Assembly: GCA_963737555.1 (NCBI GenBank) | Contig: CAVTTB010000003.1 | Span: 108,398-172,397 of the forward strand | Direction: 5' to 3' | Length of the DNA stretch: 64,000 bases | Source of the DNA: JAHJQQ01 sp963737555 | GTDB lineage: Bacteria; Pseudomonadota; Gammaproteobacteria; Thiohalobacterales; Thiohalobacteraceae | Shown here: positions 28,907-37,460 of the stretch, piece after piece | Position numbering within the stretch: the first letter of the stretch is position 1 | Layout of the letters: every line of letters starts with the position of its first letter | Translations under genes and position numbers: made by a program | Notes under the pieces: model-generated | Database searches by the model: none | Told to the model about the DNA's origin: nothing | Seen by the model: only the letters and a program-made list of their open reading frames with translations

Positions 28907-29380
28907 GTGACTGACATGAAACGTAGAACGCTTCTCAAAGGCACCCTGGCATTCGGCGCATTAGGCATGGCATTCAGTGCCGGCCTGTTAACGCCGCGCG
29001 CCGCACTCGCCGCCTGGCCACAAGGCGCCTTCGAAGCCAAAAGTGTCGACGACGCGTTGAAAGCGCTATTCGGCTCCACGCAACTCGAAGGCAATGACAA
29101 GATCAATATCAAAGTACCGGAAATCGCCGAGAACGGCGCAGTGGTCCCGGTATCGGTCGAAGTTGCAATGGACGGCGTCGAGTCCATCAGCATTCTTGCC
29201 GAGAAGAATCCTACACCTCTCACCTCTTCCTACACGCTGAGTGCCGCGACCGAGCCGTTTGTTTCGACACGCATCAAACTCGGCAAGACCACCAGCGTGA
29301 TTGCTGTCGTCAAGGCAGGTGGCAAGCTCCACAGTGCGGGCAAGGAAGTTAAGGTCACCATCGGCGGTTGCGGCGGCTGA
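28907..29380 (+). CDS. soxY: SoxY, sulfur-carrier subunit
   Basis: Carries sulfur intermediates on a swinging C-terminal cysteine. The protein ends VTIGGCGG, with Cys155 in the invariant GGCGG motif. A Tat-type signal (MKRRTLLKGTLAFGALGM) reaches the periplasm folded with SoxZ. The start is GTG at 28907, because gaggaga is 7 bases upstream; the in-frame ATG nine bases later would be too far. 157 aa is usual. Confidence 0.97.
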   Translation: MTDMKRRTLLKGTLAFGALGMAFSAGLLTPRAALAAWPQGAFEAKSVDDALKALFGSTQLEGNDKINIKVPEIAENGAVVPVSVEVAMDGVESISILAEKNPTPLTSSYTLSAATEPFVSTRIKLGKTTSVIAVVKAGGKLHSAGKEVKVTIGGCGG

Positions 29381-29433
29381 TCCGCTAACCCGAGCGCGCA
29401 ACCACAACGAATCAGGCAAGAGGAAGCAGCATT

Positions 29434-29748
29434 ATGGCCAACAAAATGAGAGTCGTTGCCAAACTGGCGGGTGATGTCACCACGGTGAAGGCGCTGATCA
29501 AACATCCTATGGATACCGGACAGGTCAAGGATAAGAAAACCGGGGAGCTCATCCCGGCGCATTTCATCCAGGAACTGACCTGCTCGCACAACGGCAACAT
29601 CGTCATGACCGCGCTGTGGGGTGCGGCCGTCTCCAAAGATCCGTATCTGTCCTTCCGTTTCAAAGGCGCCAAGGCCGGCGACAAGTTCACCCTCAGCTGG
29701 GTGGACAACAAGGGTGAAAAAGATTCGTCAGAAGCGGTAATCGGCTAA
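29434..29748 (+). CDS. soxZ: SoxZ, SoxY-binding partner of the sulfur carrier
   Basis: 104 aa, no signal peptide; it is exported in complex with SoxY through the SoxY Tat signal. Recognisable segments are KALIKHPMDTGQVKDKKTGE and AHFIQELTCSHNGN, and the immunoglobulin-like end DKFTLSWVDNKGEKDSSEA. agaggaag precedes the ATG. 53 bp after soxY. Confidence 0.97.
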   Translation: MANKMRVVAKLAGDVTTVKALIKHPMDTGQVKDKKTGELIPAHFIQELTCSHNGNIVMTALWGAAVSKDPYLSFRFKGAKAGDKFTLSWVDNKGEKDSSEAVIG

Positions 29749-29809
29749 AAATAATCCGGCGGGTTTAGCCTTGCAGCTATCCCGCCCACCATCGAAGGAG
29801 ACACCGTCC

Positions 29810-30646
29810 ATGAGAAAACTCCTGAGCATCGTCGCGGTTCTCGGCATCGCCGGCGCATTGCCGCAGGCGGCCACCGCCAGCCCGGAGCAGGATCTGAAGG
29901 AAATGCGCGCCCATTTCAAACAGCAATTCCCGAATGTTCCTTTCGAAGAGTATCGCAATGGCGTTTACGCGCTCGATCCCGGAGCACGCGCCCAGTGGGA
30001 GGCCATTGAAGACTTCCCGCCCTATGAATTGGGCCTGGAGAATGGCAAGAAACTCTTCAACACCCCGTTCAAGAACGGCAAAACCTACGCCAGCTGTTTC
30101 CCCAACAATGGCGTCGGCATTCGCCAGAACTACCCGATGTTCGACACCAAGAAGGGCGAAGTGGTCACGTTGGAAAGTGCCATCAACGATTGCCGCACCG
30201 CTAACGGCGAGGAACCGTTTAAGTGGGGCAAGGGAGATATAGCCGACGTCTCCGCGTACATGGCCTCCACTTCGCGCGGCGAGAAGATGAATATCGTCAT
30301 CCCCAACGATCCGCGCGCACTTGCCGCGTATGAGCGTGGCAAGCAGCACTTCTATGCCAAACGCGGCCAGCTCAACCTGGCCTGCGCGGATTGTCACATC
30401 GGCAGCGCCGGCAAGCATGTACGTGCCGACCTGCTGAGCCCGATGATCGGCCATGCCACGCACTTCCCCGTCTACCGCTCGGTATCGGGTGCGCTCGGCA
30501 CGATTCATTCCCGTTATGAAGGCTGTAACGCACAGGTGCGCGCCAAGCCATTCAAGCTCCAGAGCGACGAATACAAGGCGCTGGAGTATTTCGAGTCCTA
30601 CATGAGCAACGGTCTGGAGATCAACGGCCCGACCACCCGCAAGTAA
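29810..30646 (+). CDS. soxA: SoxA, c-type cytochrome of SoxAX with a single heme motif
   Basis: Catalytic subunit of SoxAX. The ATG at 29810 gives a signal peptide (MRKLLSIVAVLGIAGALPQA) and a 278-aa product, with gaaggaga upstream. Only one CxxCH is present (C192-AD-C195-H196). The first heme site of the diheme form is absent; Cys96 and Cys128 are positioned to form the disulfide that replaces it in monoheme SoxA. Cys239 in RYEGCNAQ is the expected persulfide-modified heme ligand. Last gene of the soxXYZA unit. Confidence 0.96.
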   Translation: MRKLLSIVAVLGIAGALPQAATASPEQDLKEMRAHFKQQFPNVPFEEYRNGVYALDPGARAQWEAIEDFPPYELGLENGKKLFNTPFKNGKTYASCFPNNGVGIRQNYPMFDTKKGEVVTLESAINDCRTANGEEPFKWGKGDIADVSAYMASTSRGEKMNIVIPNDPRALAAYERGKQHFYAKRGQLNLACADCHIGSAGKHVRADLLSPMIGHATHFPVYRSVSGALGTIHSRYEGCNAQVRAKPFKLQSDEYKALEYFESYMSNGLEINGPTTRK

Positions 30647-30663
30647 ACGACGGCAGTTGTATC

Positions 30664-30698
30664 CATGAACCCGGCCTGCACCCCAGGCCGGGTTCATG
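30664..30698 (+). terminator. Hairpin after soxA
   Basis: Perfect 15-bp stem catgaacccggcctg / caggccgggttcatg around the loop caccc, 17 bp after the soxA stop codon. Only a short T-rich run follows, so it may attenuate and not stop transcription into soxB. Confidence 0.75.
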
Positions 30699-30804
30699 GT
30701 TATTAAGCCCGGGAAAACCCTTCCGACATTGCAGCAATCTCTGCGCGTGGAATAGTAATCGATCGACGCGCGTCACCTCTCAAGCATCCACTGCGAGGTT
30801 TGCC

Positions 30805-32694
30805 ATGACCATTTCACGCCGCGAATTCCTGCAACTGCTGGCCGTCGCCAGCGCCGCCGGTATCAGTCTGCCAGGCTGTGACTCCGGCCCCAGCACCGCC
30901 ACGGGCAATGCCGGTGTAAAACCGAACAAAGCGCCCGGCAATCTGTACGAGCTGCCTGCCTTCGGCAATGTTTCCCTGCTGCACTTCACCGACTGCCATG
31001 CCCAACTTCTGCCGATTTATTTCCGCGAGCCGAACATCAATCTCGGTGTCGGCAGCATGGCCGGGCAGGCGCCGCACCTGGTTGGTGACGCCTTCCTCAA
31101 GGCCTACGGTATCGCGCCCGGCTCGCTGGACGCGCACGCCTTCACCTCACTCGACTTCGTCGCCGCCGCGCGTCAATACGGCAAGGTCGGCGGCTTCGCG
31201 CATCTGGCTACGCTGTTAAAGCAAATCCGTGCACAACGTCCTGGCGCGCTGCTACTCGATGGCGGCGACACCTGGCAGGGCTCCGCCACCTCGTTGTGGA
31301 CCGGCGCGCAGGACATGGTCGACGCGCAATTACTGCTCGGCGTCGACGTCATGACCGCGCATTGGGAAATGACCTACGGCGCTGAGCGCGTGCGCGAAAT
31401 CGTCGACAAGGACTTCAAGGATCGCATCGATTTCGTGGCCCAGAACATCATCGATGCCGAATGGAACGAACCGGTCTTCAAACCTTATGTGATCCACGCC
31501 ATCAACGGCGTGCCCACCGCGATCATCGGCCAAGCCTTCCCCTATACACCGATCGCCAACCCGCGCCATCTCGTTGCCGAGTGGAGCTTCGGCATTCAAG
31601 ACGACAACATGCAGGCCATGGTCGATCAGGCGCGCGGTGAAGGCGCGCAAGTGGTCGTGGTGCTGTCGCACAACGGCATGGACGTGGACCTGAAAATGGC
31701 CAGCCGCGTCACCGGCATCGACGCCATTCTCGGCGGCCACACCCACGACGCCATCCCGGCGCCGGTGATCGTCACAAATGCCAGTGGCAAGACCCTGGTC
31801 ACCAACGCCGGCTCCAATGGCAAATACCTCGCCGTGCTCGACCTCGATGTGAAGAACGGCAAGCTCAGCGACTATCGTTATCGTCTGCTGCCGATTTTCT
31901 CGAATCTGTTGCCTGCCGATGTGGAGATGGCGGCGCATATCGACAAGGTACGCGCGCCGTTCAAAGACAAGCTGGAAGAGAAACTCGCCGTCAGCGATGA
32001 CCTGTTATATCGCCGCGGCAACTTCAACGGCACCTTCGATCAGCTCATCTGCGACGCCATGATCGACGTCGCCGGCGCTGAGATCGCCTTCTCGCCCGGC
32101 TTCCGCTGGGGCGTGAGCGTACTGCCCGGCGAGACCATCACCATGGATCAATTGATGACCCAGACCGCCATCACCTATCCGAACGTCACGCTCAACAGCA
32201 TGAGCGGCGCACGCATCAAGGAAATTCTCGAAGACGTCGCCGACAATCTGTTCAACCCGGACCCCTACTATCAACAGGGCGGCGACATGGTGCGCGTCGG
32301 CGGACTCAAATACAGCATCGATCCAACGGCCGACATCGGCAAACGCATCAGCGCCATGGAACTCAACGGTAAAGCCATCGAAGCGGATAAAGACTACTCG
32401 GTCGCCGGCTGGGCCAGTGTGCAGGAAGTCCCTGCCGGCGATTTGGGTCGGCCGATCTGGGATGTGGTCGCGGAATATCTACGTGACAAGAAGACGGTGA
32501 AGATCGCCGAGTTGAATCAACCCATCATCATCGGGATGGAAGGTAATGCGGGAATCGCCCCGATCATTGGCCAGCGTTGCGTCCGAATGAACTCGGCGCG
32601 CCTTGCGCAGATGTTTATGTGGTGGTCAGTGCGTACTCGGCAAATAAATAAGGCCAACCTGGGCAGGTTGGCCTTTAATTTTGGTGGGCCGTGA
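30805..32694 (+). CDS. soxB: SoxB, manganese-dependent sulfate thiol esterase
   Basis: Hydrolyses the terminal sulfonate from SoxY-bound intermediates. The N-terminus is a Tat signal (SRREFLQLLAVASAAG) with a possible lipobox Cys. Metal-ligand motifs of the 5'-nucleotidase-like phosphoesterase fold are present: LLHFTDCHAQL, LLDGGDTWQGS, VLSHNGMDVD and GGHTHD. At 629 aa it is some 45-60 residues longer than usual. After EGNAGIA, where the family normally ends, the frame runs through a terminator hairpin and 13 bases into the antisense tRNA-Lys gene. A missed stop or a frameshift near 32560 is likely; another frame stops at 32590. Confidence 0.95.
   Translation: MTISRREFLQLLAVASAAGISLPGCDSGPSTATGNAGVKPNKAPGNLYELPAFGNVSLLHFTDCHAQLLPIYFREPNINLGVGSMAGQAPHLVGDAFLKAYGIAPGSLDAHAFTSLDFVAAARQYGKVGGFAHLATLLKQIRAQRPGALLLDGGDTWQGSATSLWTGAQDMVDAQLLLGVDVMTAHWEMTYGAERVREIVDKDFKDRIDFVAQNIIDAEWNEPVFKPYVIHAINGVPTAIIGQAFPYTPIANPRHLVAEWSFGIQDDNMQAMVDQARGEGAQVVVVLSHNGMDVDLKMASRVTGIDAILGGHTHDAIPAPVIVTNASGKTLVTNAGSNGKYLAVLDLDVKNGKLSDYRYRLLPIFSNLLPADVEMAAHIDKVRAPFKDKLEEKLAVSDDLLYRRGNFNGTFDQLICDAMIDVAGAEIAFSPGFRWGVSVLPGETITMDQLMTQTAITYPNVTLNSMSGARIKEILEDVADNLFNPDPYYQQGGDMVRVGGLKYSIDPTADIGKRISAMELNGKAIEADKDYSVAGWASVQEVPAGDLGRPIWDVVAEYLRDKKTVKIAELNQPIIIGMEGNAGIAPIIGQRCVRMNSARLAQMFMWWSVRTRQINKANLGRLAFNFGGP
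32650..32675 (-). terminator. Terminator of tRNA-Lys, inside the annotated end of soxB
   Basis: 11-bp perfect stem aaggccaacct / aggttggcctt with loop gggc. On the minus strand it begins 6 bases past the tRNA 3' end and is followed by ttatttattt. On the plus strand it is followed by taatttt and may also end soxB transcripts. Confidence 0.82.
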
Positions 32695-32757
32695 AGGACT
32701 TGAACCTTCGACCAATGGATTAAAAGTCCACTGCTCTACCAACTGAGCTAACGGCCC
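32682..32757 (-). tRNA. tRNA-Lys (anticodon TTT)
   Basis: Cloverleaf on the minus strand: acceptor GGGCCGT paired with ACGGCCC, D arm with AGCTCAGTTGGTAGAGC, anticodon loop CTTTTAA giving UUU, T loop GTTCAAGTC, discriminator A and an encoded CCA end. 76 nt including CCA. Confidence 0.97.
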
Positions 32758-32775
32758 GATACTCGAAAGCCGGTC

Positions 32776-32804
32776 ATCATACCCGACCCGGCGGGGTAGG
32801 CAAA
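32776..32804 (-). promoter_or_regulatory. Possible promoter of tRNA-Lys
   Basis: On the minus strand TATGAT (plus 32776-32781) lies 19 bases before the tRNA 5' end, with TTTGCC 17 bases further upstream. The -35 box is a weak match and overlaps a hairpin. Confidence 0.35.
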
Positions 32805-32812
32805 CCCCGCCG
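32789..32812 (-). terminator. Hairpin downstream of tsuA
   Basis: Perfect 9-bp stem cggcggggt / accccgccg with a 6-base loop, 13 bp past the minus-strand stop at 32825. No U-tract follows, so its role as terminator is uncertain. Confidence 0.5.
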
Positions 32813-32824
32813 TGCGAATTCGGA

Positions 32825-34090
32825 TCAGGCCGCTGCGAGTCGGCGCAGACCCTTGGGCAACAGATGAAAATCGACCAGCGCCGTGACCAACGCCGACAGC
32901 ACGCTGGCCTCACCTTCATAGACCATCCGGTAATACTGCACCTTCATGGTCAGGGCGCTGCCGAGCACGATGCCGCCGAAGGCGATAAACGAGCCGACTG
33001 CCAGCGTCGATACGCCGGTAATGGCCTGGCCGATGGTGCAGCCCATGGCCAGGATGCCGCCGAAACCCATCAGCATCGCGCCGATAAAGTGATTGAGAAA
33101 GTCGCGGAACGACGCGAACCATTCGAAACGGAAACTGCGACTCAACAATGCCCACAGCAACGAGCCGAGCACGACCCCCGCCAAGGACATCACGCCAAAG
33201 GTGAGATACGCCGGCTGCAGGCGCTGCATGGCGTAGCCCAAGGTCTGCCCCATCGGGTTGATAAAGGTGAAGGACTGCGGGCTCAGCGGCCGGCTGTCGG
33301 CCGGCTGCCCTTCGGGTGAATCCGCCAGGAAATCCCACTGCTGGGCATAGCTGCGCAGCGTATACGGCTCGCCATCCAGATTAATCAGCACATTGCTGGT
33401 GAGATACCAGGCACCGACCACGACCAGGCCAACCACCAACCCGCCGAGAATATTATCGAAGCGACTCCGGAAGTCGCTGGATTTGAACACCAGCCCCAGC
33501 AACACCACACCCAACACGCCACCGATCGCCAAACGCGCGGTGGGCGCGCCCTCGCCACCGGCCACCAGCGCACCCAGATCCTGGCTCGCCCCGAGATCGA
33601 TGGCCAACGGCCGTAACCAGCCGTAAAACAGCAGGGTAAACAGGGTCTGATCACTGCCCGGGAACGGGTTGACCATGAAATAGGCGATCACCGCGATCAC
33701 CGCCAGCACCAACACGGACTTGAGATTGCCGCCGCCGATGCGCACCAAGGTTTTATTACCGCAGCCGCTGGCGAGCGTCATACCGATGCCGAACAGAATG
33801 CCGCCCAGCAGGTTCTCGGCCCACACCAATTGGCCGGCGCGGTACGGCGGAAATGATTCGCCGACCTCGACCATGCCCAGGTATTCCAAACCGGCCACAC
33901 CCAGCATGGCGACGGCGATGGCGAACAGCCAGGCGCGCAAACGACCGGTGTCGCCCATGTTCACCCAATCGGAAATCGCACCCATGGTGCAGAAATTGGT
34001 TTTGTTCGCGACCGCGCCGAGCAGCACCGCCAAGGCGAAGGTACCCCACAGCATGTACGCCTGGGCCGAGGCGAAATTTTCAAAGGTCAT
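32825..34090 (-). CDS. TsuA/YeeE-YedE family thiosulfate or sulfur-compound permease
   Basis: 421-aa integral membrane protein with about 9-11 helices. Conserved cysteines fall in the repeats NKTNFCTMGAISDWVNMGD, LASGCGNKTLVRIGGGN and LAMGCTIGQAITGVSTLAVG, the motifs through which YeeE passes thiosulfate. ATG 34090 is supported by aggagg 8 bases upstream. It lies next to the sox genes on the opposite strand, so import or export of thiosulfate or polysulfide is a reasonable role; the exact substrate is inference. Confidence 0.93.
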   Translation of the reverse strand: MTFENFASAQAYMLWGTFALAVLLGAVANKTNFCTMGAISDWVNMGDTGRLRAWLFAIAVAMLGVAGLEYLGMVEVGESFPPYRAGQLVWAENLLGGILFGIGMTLASGCGNKTLVRIGGGNLKSVLVLAVIAVIAYFMVNPFPGSDQTLFTLLFYGWLRPLAIDLGASQDLGALVAGGEGAPTARLAIGGVLGVVLLGLVFKSSDFRSRFDNILGGLVVGLVVVGAWYLTSNVLINLDGEPYTLRSYAQQWDFLADSPEGQPADSRPLSPQSFTFINPMGQTLGYAMQRLQPAYLTFGVMSLAGVVLGSLLWALLSRSFRFEWFASFRDFLNHFIGAMLMGFGGILAMGCTIGQAITGVSTLAVGSFIAFGGIVLGSALTMKVQYYRMVYEGEASVLSALVTALVDFHLLPKGLRRLAAA

Positions 34091-34202
34091 GACTGATTCC
34101 TCCTGATGTCTCCCGCCGACCATGTATCGATCATCGCCGACGTGGTGCTGATTCAACTATAGCGCCTGTTGCGTGTCATGGACGTGCCCTGGCGTGTTGA
34201 TC

Positions 34203-34874
34203 CTATACGTAGCGTGTTGGATCCGGCACACCGGCTTGTGCAAACCCGGCGGCGCGCAGGCGGCAGGAATCGCAACGCCCGCAGGCACGTCCGTCACTGT
34301 CTGCCGCGTAACAGGAGAGCGTCAGCGCGTAATCCACACCGAGTTGCAGGCCGGCCTGGATGATCTCCGCCTTGCTCATGGCAATCAGCGGGGCGTTGAT
34401 GCGGAACGGCGCTCCTTCGACACCCGCACGGGTGGCGAGATTAGCAAGACGCTCGAAGGCGGCGATGTATTCCGGGCGGCAATCCGGGTAGCCCGAATAG
34501 TCGACGGCATTCACGCCGATAAAAATATCCTGTGCGCCGAGCACCTCGGCCCAACCCAACGCCAGAGACAGAAACACGGTATTGCGCGCCGGGACATAGG
34601 TAACGGGAATGCCGACACTCGGCGTCTCGGGCACGGCGATGCTGGCATCGGTCAAGGCCGATCCGCCGATCTGCGTCAGATCCAGCGCGATGATCTTGTG
34701 TTCGACCACGCCCAGCGCGGCGGCCACGCGCCGCGCCGCCGCGAGTTCGCTCGCGTGCCGCTGGCCATAATCCAAACTCAGTGCATAACAGGCGAAACCC
34801 TGCGCGCGCGCCTGCGCCAACACGGTCGCCGAATCGAGCCCGCCGGATAACAGAACGACCGCTTTTGCCTGCAT
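34203..34874 (-). CDS. queC: 7-cyano-7-deazaguanine (preQ0) synthase
   Basis: ATP-dependent conversion of 7-carboxy-7-deazaguanine to preQ0 in queuosine synthesis. 223 aa. The PP-loop is VVLLSGGLDSATVLAQ at the N-terminus and a zinc-binding cysteine cluster, LSCY...CGRCDSC, is near residue 190. queE, the preceding step, lies upstream on the same strand, separated by a dispersed repeat. Confidence 0.97.
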   Translation of the reverse strand: MQAKAVVLLSGGLDSATVLAQARAQGFACYALSLDYGQRHASELAAARRVAAALGVVEHKIIALDLTQIGGSALTDASIAVPETPSVGIPVTYVPARNTVFLSLALGWAEVLGAQDIFIGVNAVDYSGYPDCRPEYIAAFERLANLATRAGVEGAPFRINAPLIAMSKAEIIQAGLQLGVDYALTLSCYAADSDGRACGRCDSCRLRAAGFAQAGVPDPTRYV

Positions 34875-34912
34875 AACTTCGCTCCTGCGGGAACGCCGAA
34901 TATTTCATGTTT

Positions 34913-34981
34913 CGTCATTCCCGCGAAAGCGGGAATCCAAGGGATCGAGGTGCTGAATTTCGGTATACACCGGAATGACGT
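34913..34981. repeat. dRS3-like dispersed repeat between queE and queC
   Basis: Contains attccc-gcgaaagc-gggaat (34917-34936), which fits the ATTCCC-N8-GGGAAT pattern known from Neisseria dRS3. The ends gtcattcc and ggaatgac (34914 and about 34973) form outer inverted termini. Confidence 0.7.
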
Positions 34982-34987
34982 AGCCTC

Positions 34988-35680
34988 CTATTTCCCCGCG
35001 ACATCGCCCCACAGATATTTGTGCAACTGCATCTGGAAACGCACCGGCAAACGATCCGCGACGATCCAATCCGCCAATTCGCGCGGCGCCAGTTGACCCT
35101 GCACCGGCGAGAACAACACTTCGCAGATATGCGGCAATTCGTACTTCACGAGCTGTTCCTTGGCCCAGTCGTAATCGGCGCGATCGCAGAGCACGAATTT
35201 GACCTGATCGCGTGGATTGAGGTGTTCGAGATTGCAGTAACGATTGCGTTCGACCTCGCCGGAACCCGGCGTCTTCAGGTCCATCACCTTGACGACGCGC
35301 GGATCGACGCGCGCCACATCCAAGGCGCCGCTGGTTTCCAGCGACACTTCATAACCGGCATCGCAGAGTCGCGTGAGCAGTGGCAGACACGCCTTCTGCG
35401 CCAGCGGCTCGCCACCCGTGACCGTGACATGCTTGACGGTGAAACCGGCCGTGCGCGCGAGGATGTCGTCCAACGACATCCATTCACCGCCCTGAAAGGC
35501 ATACGCGGTATCGCAATAACCACAACGCAACGGACAACCGGTCAGACGGATAAATACCGTGGGCCAGCCGACGCTGCGCGACTCGCCTTGCAGAGAGAGG
35601 AAAATTTCGGTGATGCGCAGACGTTCCAACGACGTCTCCGTCGTTGGCATGTCCGGCACCGCGGGCACGATGTCGTTCAT
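34988..35680 (-). CDS. queE: 7-carboxy-7-deazaguanine synthase, radical SAM
   Basis: Radical-SAM ring contraction in queuosine synthesis. 230 aa with the cluster motif CPLRCGYC (CX3CX2C) near residue 49, ahead of TVTGGEPLAQ. The N-terminus LRITEIFLSLQGESRSVGWP is the family start. It is the gene after cpoB in the Tol-Pal block, an arrangement common in gammaproteobacteria. Confidence 0.96.
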   Translation of the reverse strand: MNDIVPAVPDMPTTETSLERLRITEIFLSLQGESRSVGWPTVFIRLTGCPLRCGYCDTAYAFQGGEWMSLDDILARTAGFTVKHVTVTGGEPLAQKACLPLLTRLCDAGYEVSLETSGALDVARVDPRVVKVMDLKTPGSGEVERNRYCNLEHLNPRDQVKFVLCDRADYDWAKEQLVKYELPHICEVLFSPVQGQLAPRELADWIVADRLPVRFQMQLHKYLWGDVAGK

Positions 35681-35728
35681 GCGCGCAGTGTACTACAGCC
35701 GCATTGCGTCTCGGCAGAGGCCCTTATT

Positions 35729-35863
35729 TGCCACGGAAAACACGGATGGCACGGACAATAGCTGGGGAAAACCCATCGCATACCGCTGCGGCGGCTGGGG
35801 ACCGGATTCAGCACGATTTATCGAACAAATGAATTCCGTGCCTTCGCGTGTTTTCCGTGGCCA
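35729..35863. repeat. Inverted-repeat element between cpoB and queE
   Basis: Left arm ccacggaaaacacggatggc followed by acgga (35731-35755), right arm tccgtgccttcgcgtgtttt followed by ccgtgg (35835-35860). The arms are near-complementary with an unrelated core of about 80 bp. It ends 12 bp from the cpoB stop codon and may end that transcript. Confidence 0.65.
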
Positions 35864-35871
35864 AAAGAGAT

Positions 35872-36835
35872 CTAGTGGCCCTCGCGGCTCATGCGTTGCA
35901 GACGTTCATTGGCCAGACGGGCCGCCGTGCTGTCCGGGAAGCGCTGCACCAAAGACTGCAGTTGTTCACGTGCCGCCACCCAATTGCCCTGCTCATAATG
36001 GATGTAACCCATCTTGAGCTGCGCATCGGGCACCTTGGTGCTGTTGGGATAGTTGTTGACCACTTTCCCGAACTCTTCCAGGGCCTGTGGAAACTGGCGC
36101 GTCACATATTGCGTTTCGGCCAGCCAGTATTGCGCATTGTCGACGTAACGACCGTTGGGATACGTCGCCAGAAACTGCTGGTAAGCCTTGGCGGCATCGG
36201 CGTAACGGCCTTCACGCAAGATATTCAGGGCTTGTTCGTAAGCCGCCTGTTCGTCCGGCGAGGCCACGGCCGCCTGCGTTGTTGCCGCCACCGCGGGTGC
36301 GTCAGTCTGCGCCGTCGGCGCTGGCATGACCGTCGAGGGCGTCGCTGCACCGGGGGGTAAACCCGGCGCTGAATAAGTCGGCGCGACGGGCGCCGGTGCA
36401 ACCGTCGTGGGCACAGTTGTGCCCACGGCTGGCGCTGTTACTTCACCCGCTGGGGCTCGCCGGAACTGCAGGGGCGGCCACACCGGGTGTAATGACCACG
36501 GGAGGCGTCGCCATCGACGCCCCCGGTACCGCTGTCTGCCCCGCTGCCCCGCCCTGCAAACGCCGGTCGATGTCCAGATACAGGCTGCGCTGCTGCTCTT
36601 GCATCTGCTGCAGCTGATTGCCCTGCGTCTCGACCTGACCGCGCAACTCTTGCACTTCACTCTGCAGTTGCTGGAGCTGCGTCAGCATGTCCATCAAGCC
36701 CTGACTCTGCATCAGCGACTCGATGCGCGTAACGCGGTCCTCCAGCTCACTGGCGTGAACCGTCGGCATGGCCGCGGCAAGCATTGCCGCAGCCAACAGC
36801 CCCAGCCTGCGGGTCGGGTAGCGGGTCGGCATCAT
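35872..36835 (-). CDS. cpoB: CpoB (YbgF), Tol-Pal-associated periplasmic coordinator (one frameshift)
   Basis: Couples peptidoglycan synthesis to outer-membrane constriction in the Tol system. The start at 36835 gives a signal peptide (RLGLLAAAMLAAAMPTVHAS) and an N-terminal trimerising coiled coil (ESLMQSQGLMDMLTQLQQLQ). The frame shifts in the Pro/Ala-rich linker between about 36445 and 36480. The other frame then gives the TPR domain (YEQALNILREGRYADAAKAY, repeated three times) to 35872. The linker is low in constraint, but the TPR part is well conserved, so one base is probably wrong. One base separates it from pal. Confidence 0.88.
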
Positions 36836-36836
36836 C

Positions 36837-37364
36837 TCAACGTCCCGGGTAGATCAGCTCGACGCGACGGTTCTGCGACCAGGCCGACTCGTCGTGACCA
36901 TCAACCGCCGGCTTCTCTTCGCCGTAGCTGACGGTGGGCAGCTGCGTCGCGGTGGCACCCGAGAATTCCATCATCTGGCGCACGGCCTGGGCACGACGCT
37001 CGCCCAGCGCAATGTTGTACTCGGGGGAACCGCGCTCGTCGCCATGGCCTTCCAGCGTAATCACGGCCTGCGGATTCTCCTTGAGATAGGCGGCATGGTT
37101 GGCCAGCACGCCACGGTCGGCTTCGCGAACCTGGCTGCTGTCCAATTCGAAGTAGATCACGCGCTGCGCCAGCGGGCTGCTCGGATCGTCGATGGACATA
37201 CCCTGGAAGGTGCCGCTGCCGACGCCCACGCCGGTGGTCGCGCCATCACCCATGGCACCGGTTTCCGCACCGGCATCGGTGCTGGACTTCTTGCCCATGC
37301 TGCTACAACCACTGACCGCGGCGACCGCAAAAGCCAGCAAAACAGGTTTCCATATCGCACGCAT
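36837..37364 (-). CDS. pal: Pal, peptidoglycan-associated lipoprotein
   Basis: Outer-membrane lipoprotein that binds peptidoglycan and TolB. 175 aa. The lipobox is AAVSGCSS (Cys20), followed by a Gly/Ser-rich linker and an OmpA-like domain with VIYFELDSSQV, LEGHGDERGSPEYNIALGER and the C-terminal QNRRVELIYPG. Order tolB-pal-cpoB is the standard one. Confidence 0.97.
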   Translation of the reverse strand: MRAIWKPVLLAFAVAAVSGCSSMGKKSSTDAGAETGAMGDGATTGVGVGSGTFQGMSIDDPSSPLAQRVIYFELDSSQVREADRGVLANHAAYLKENPQAVITLEGHGDERGSPEYNIALGERRAQAVRQMMEFSGATATQLPTVSYGEEKPAVDGHDESAWSQNRRVELIYPGR

Positions 37365-37460
37365 AACACACTCCTCACTGAAATGACCGCCTCGACGAGG
37401 CGGCTGAATTTAAATCCGTACAGCTATTGTATCCGAACCGGTCTCACCAGCCCGAAAAGC

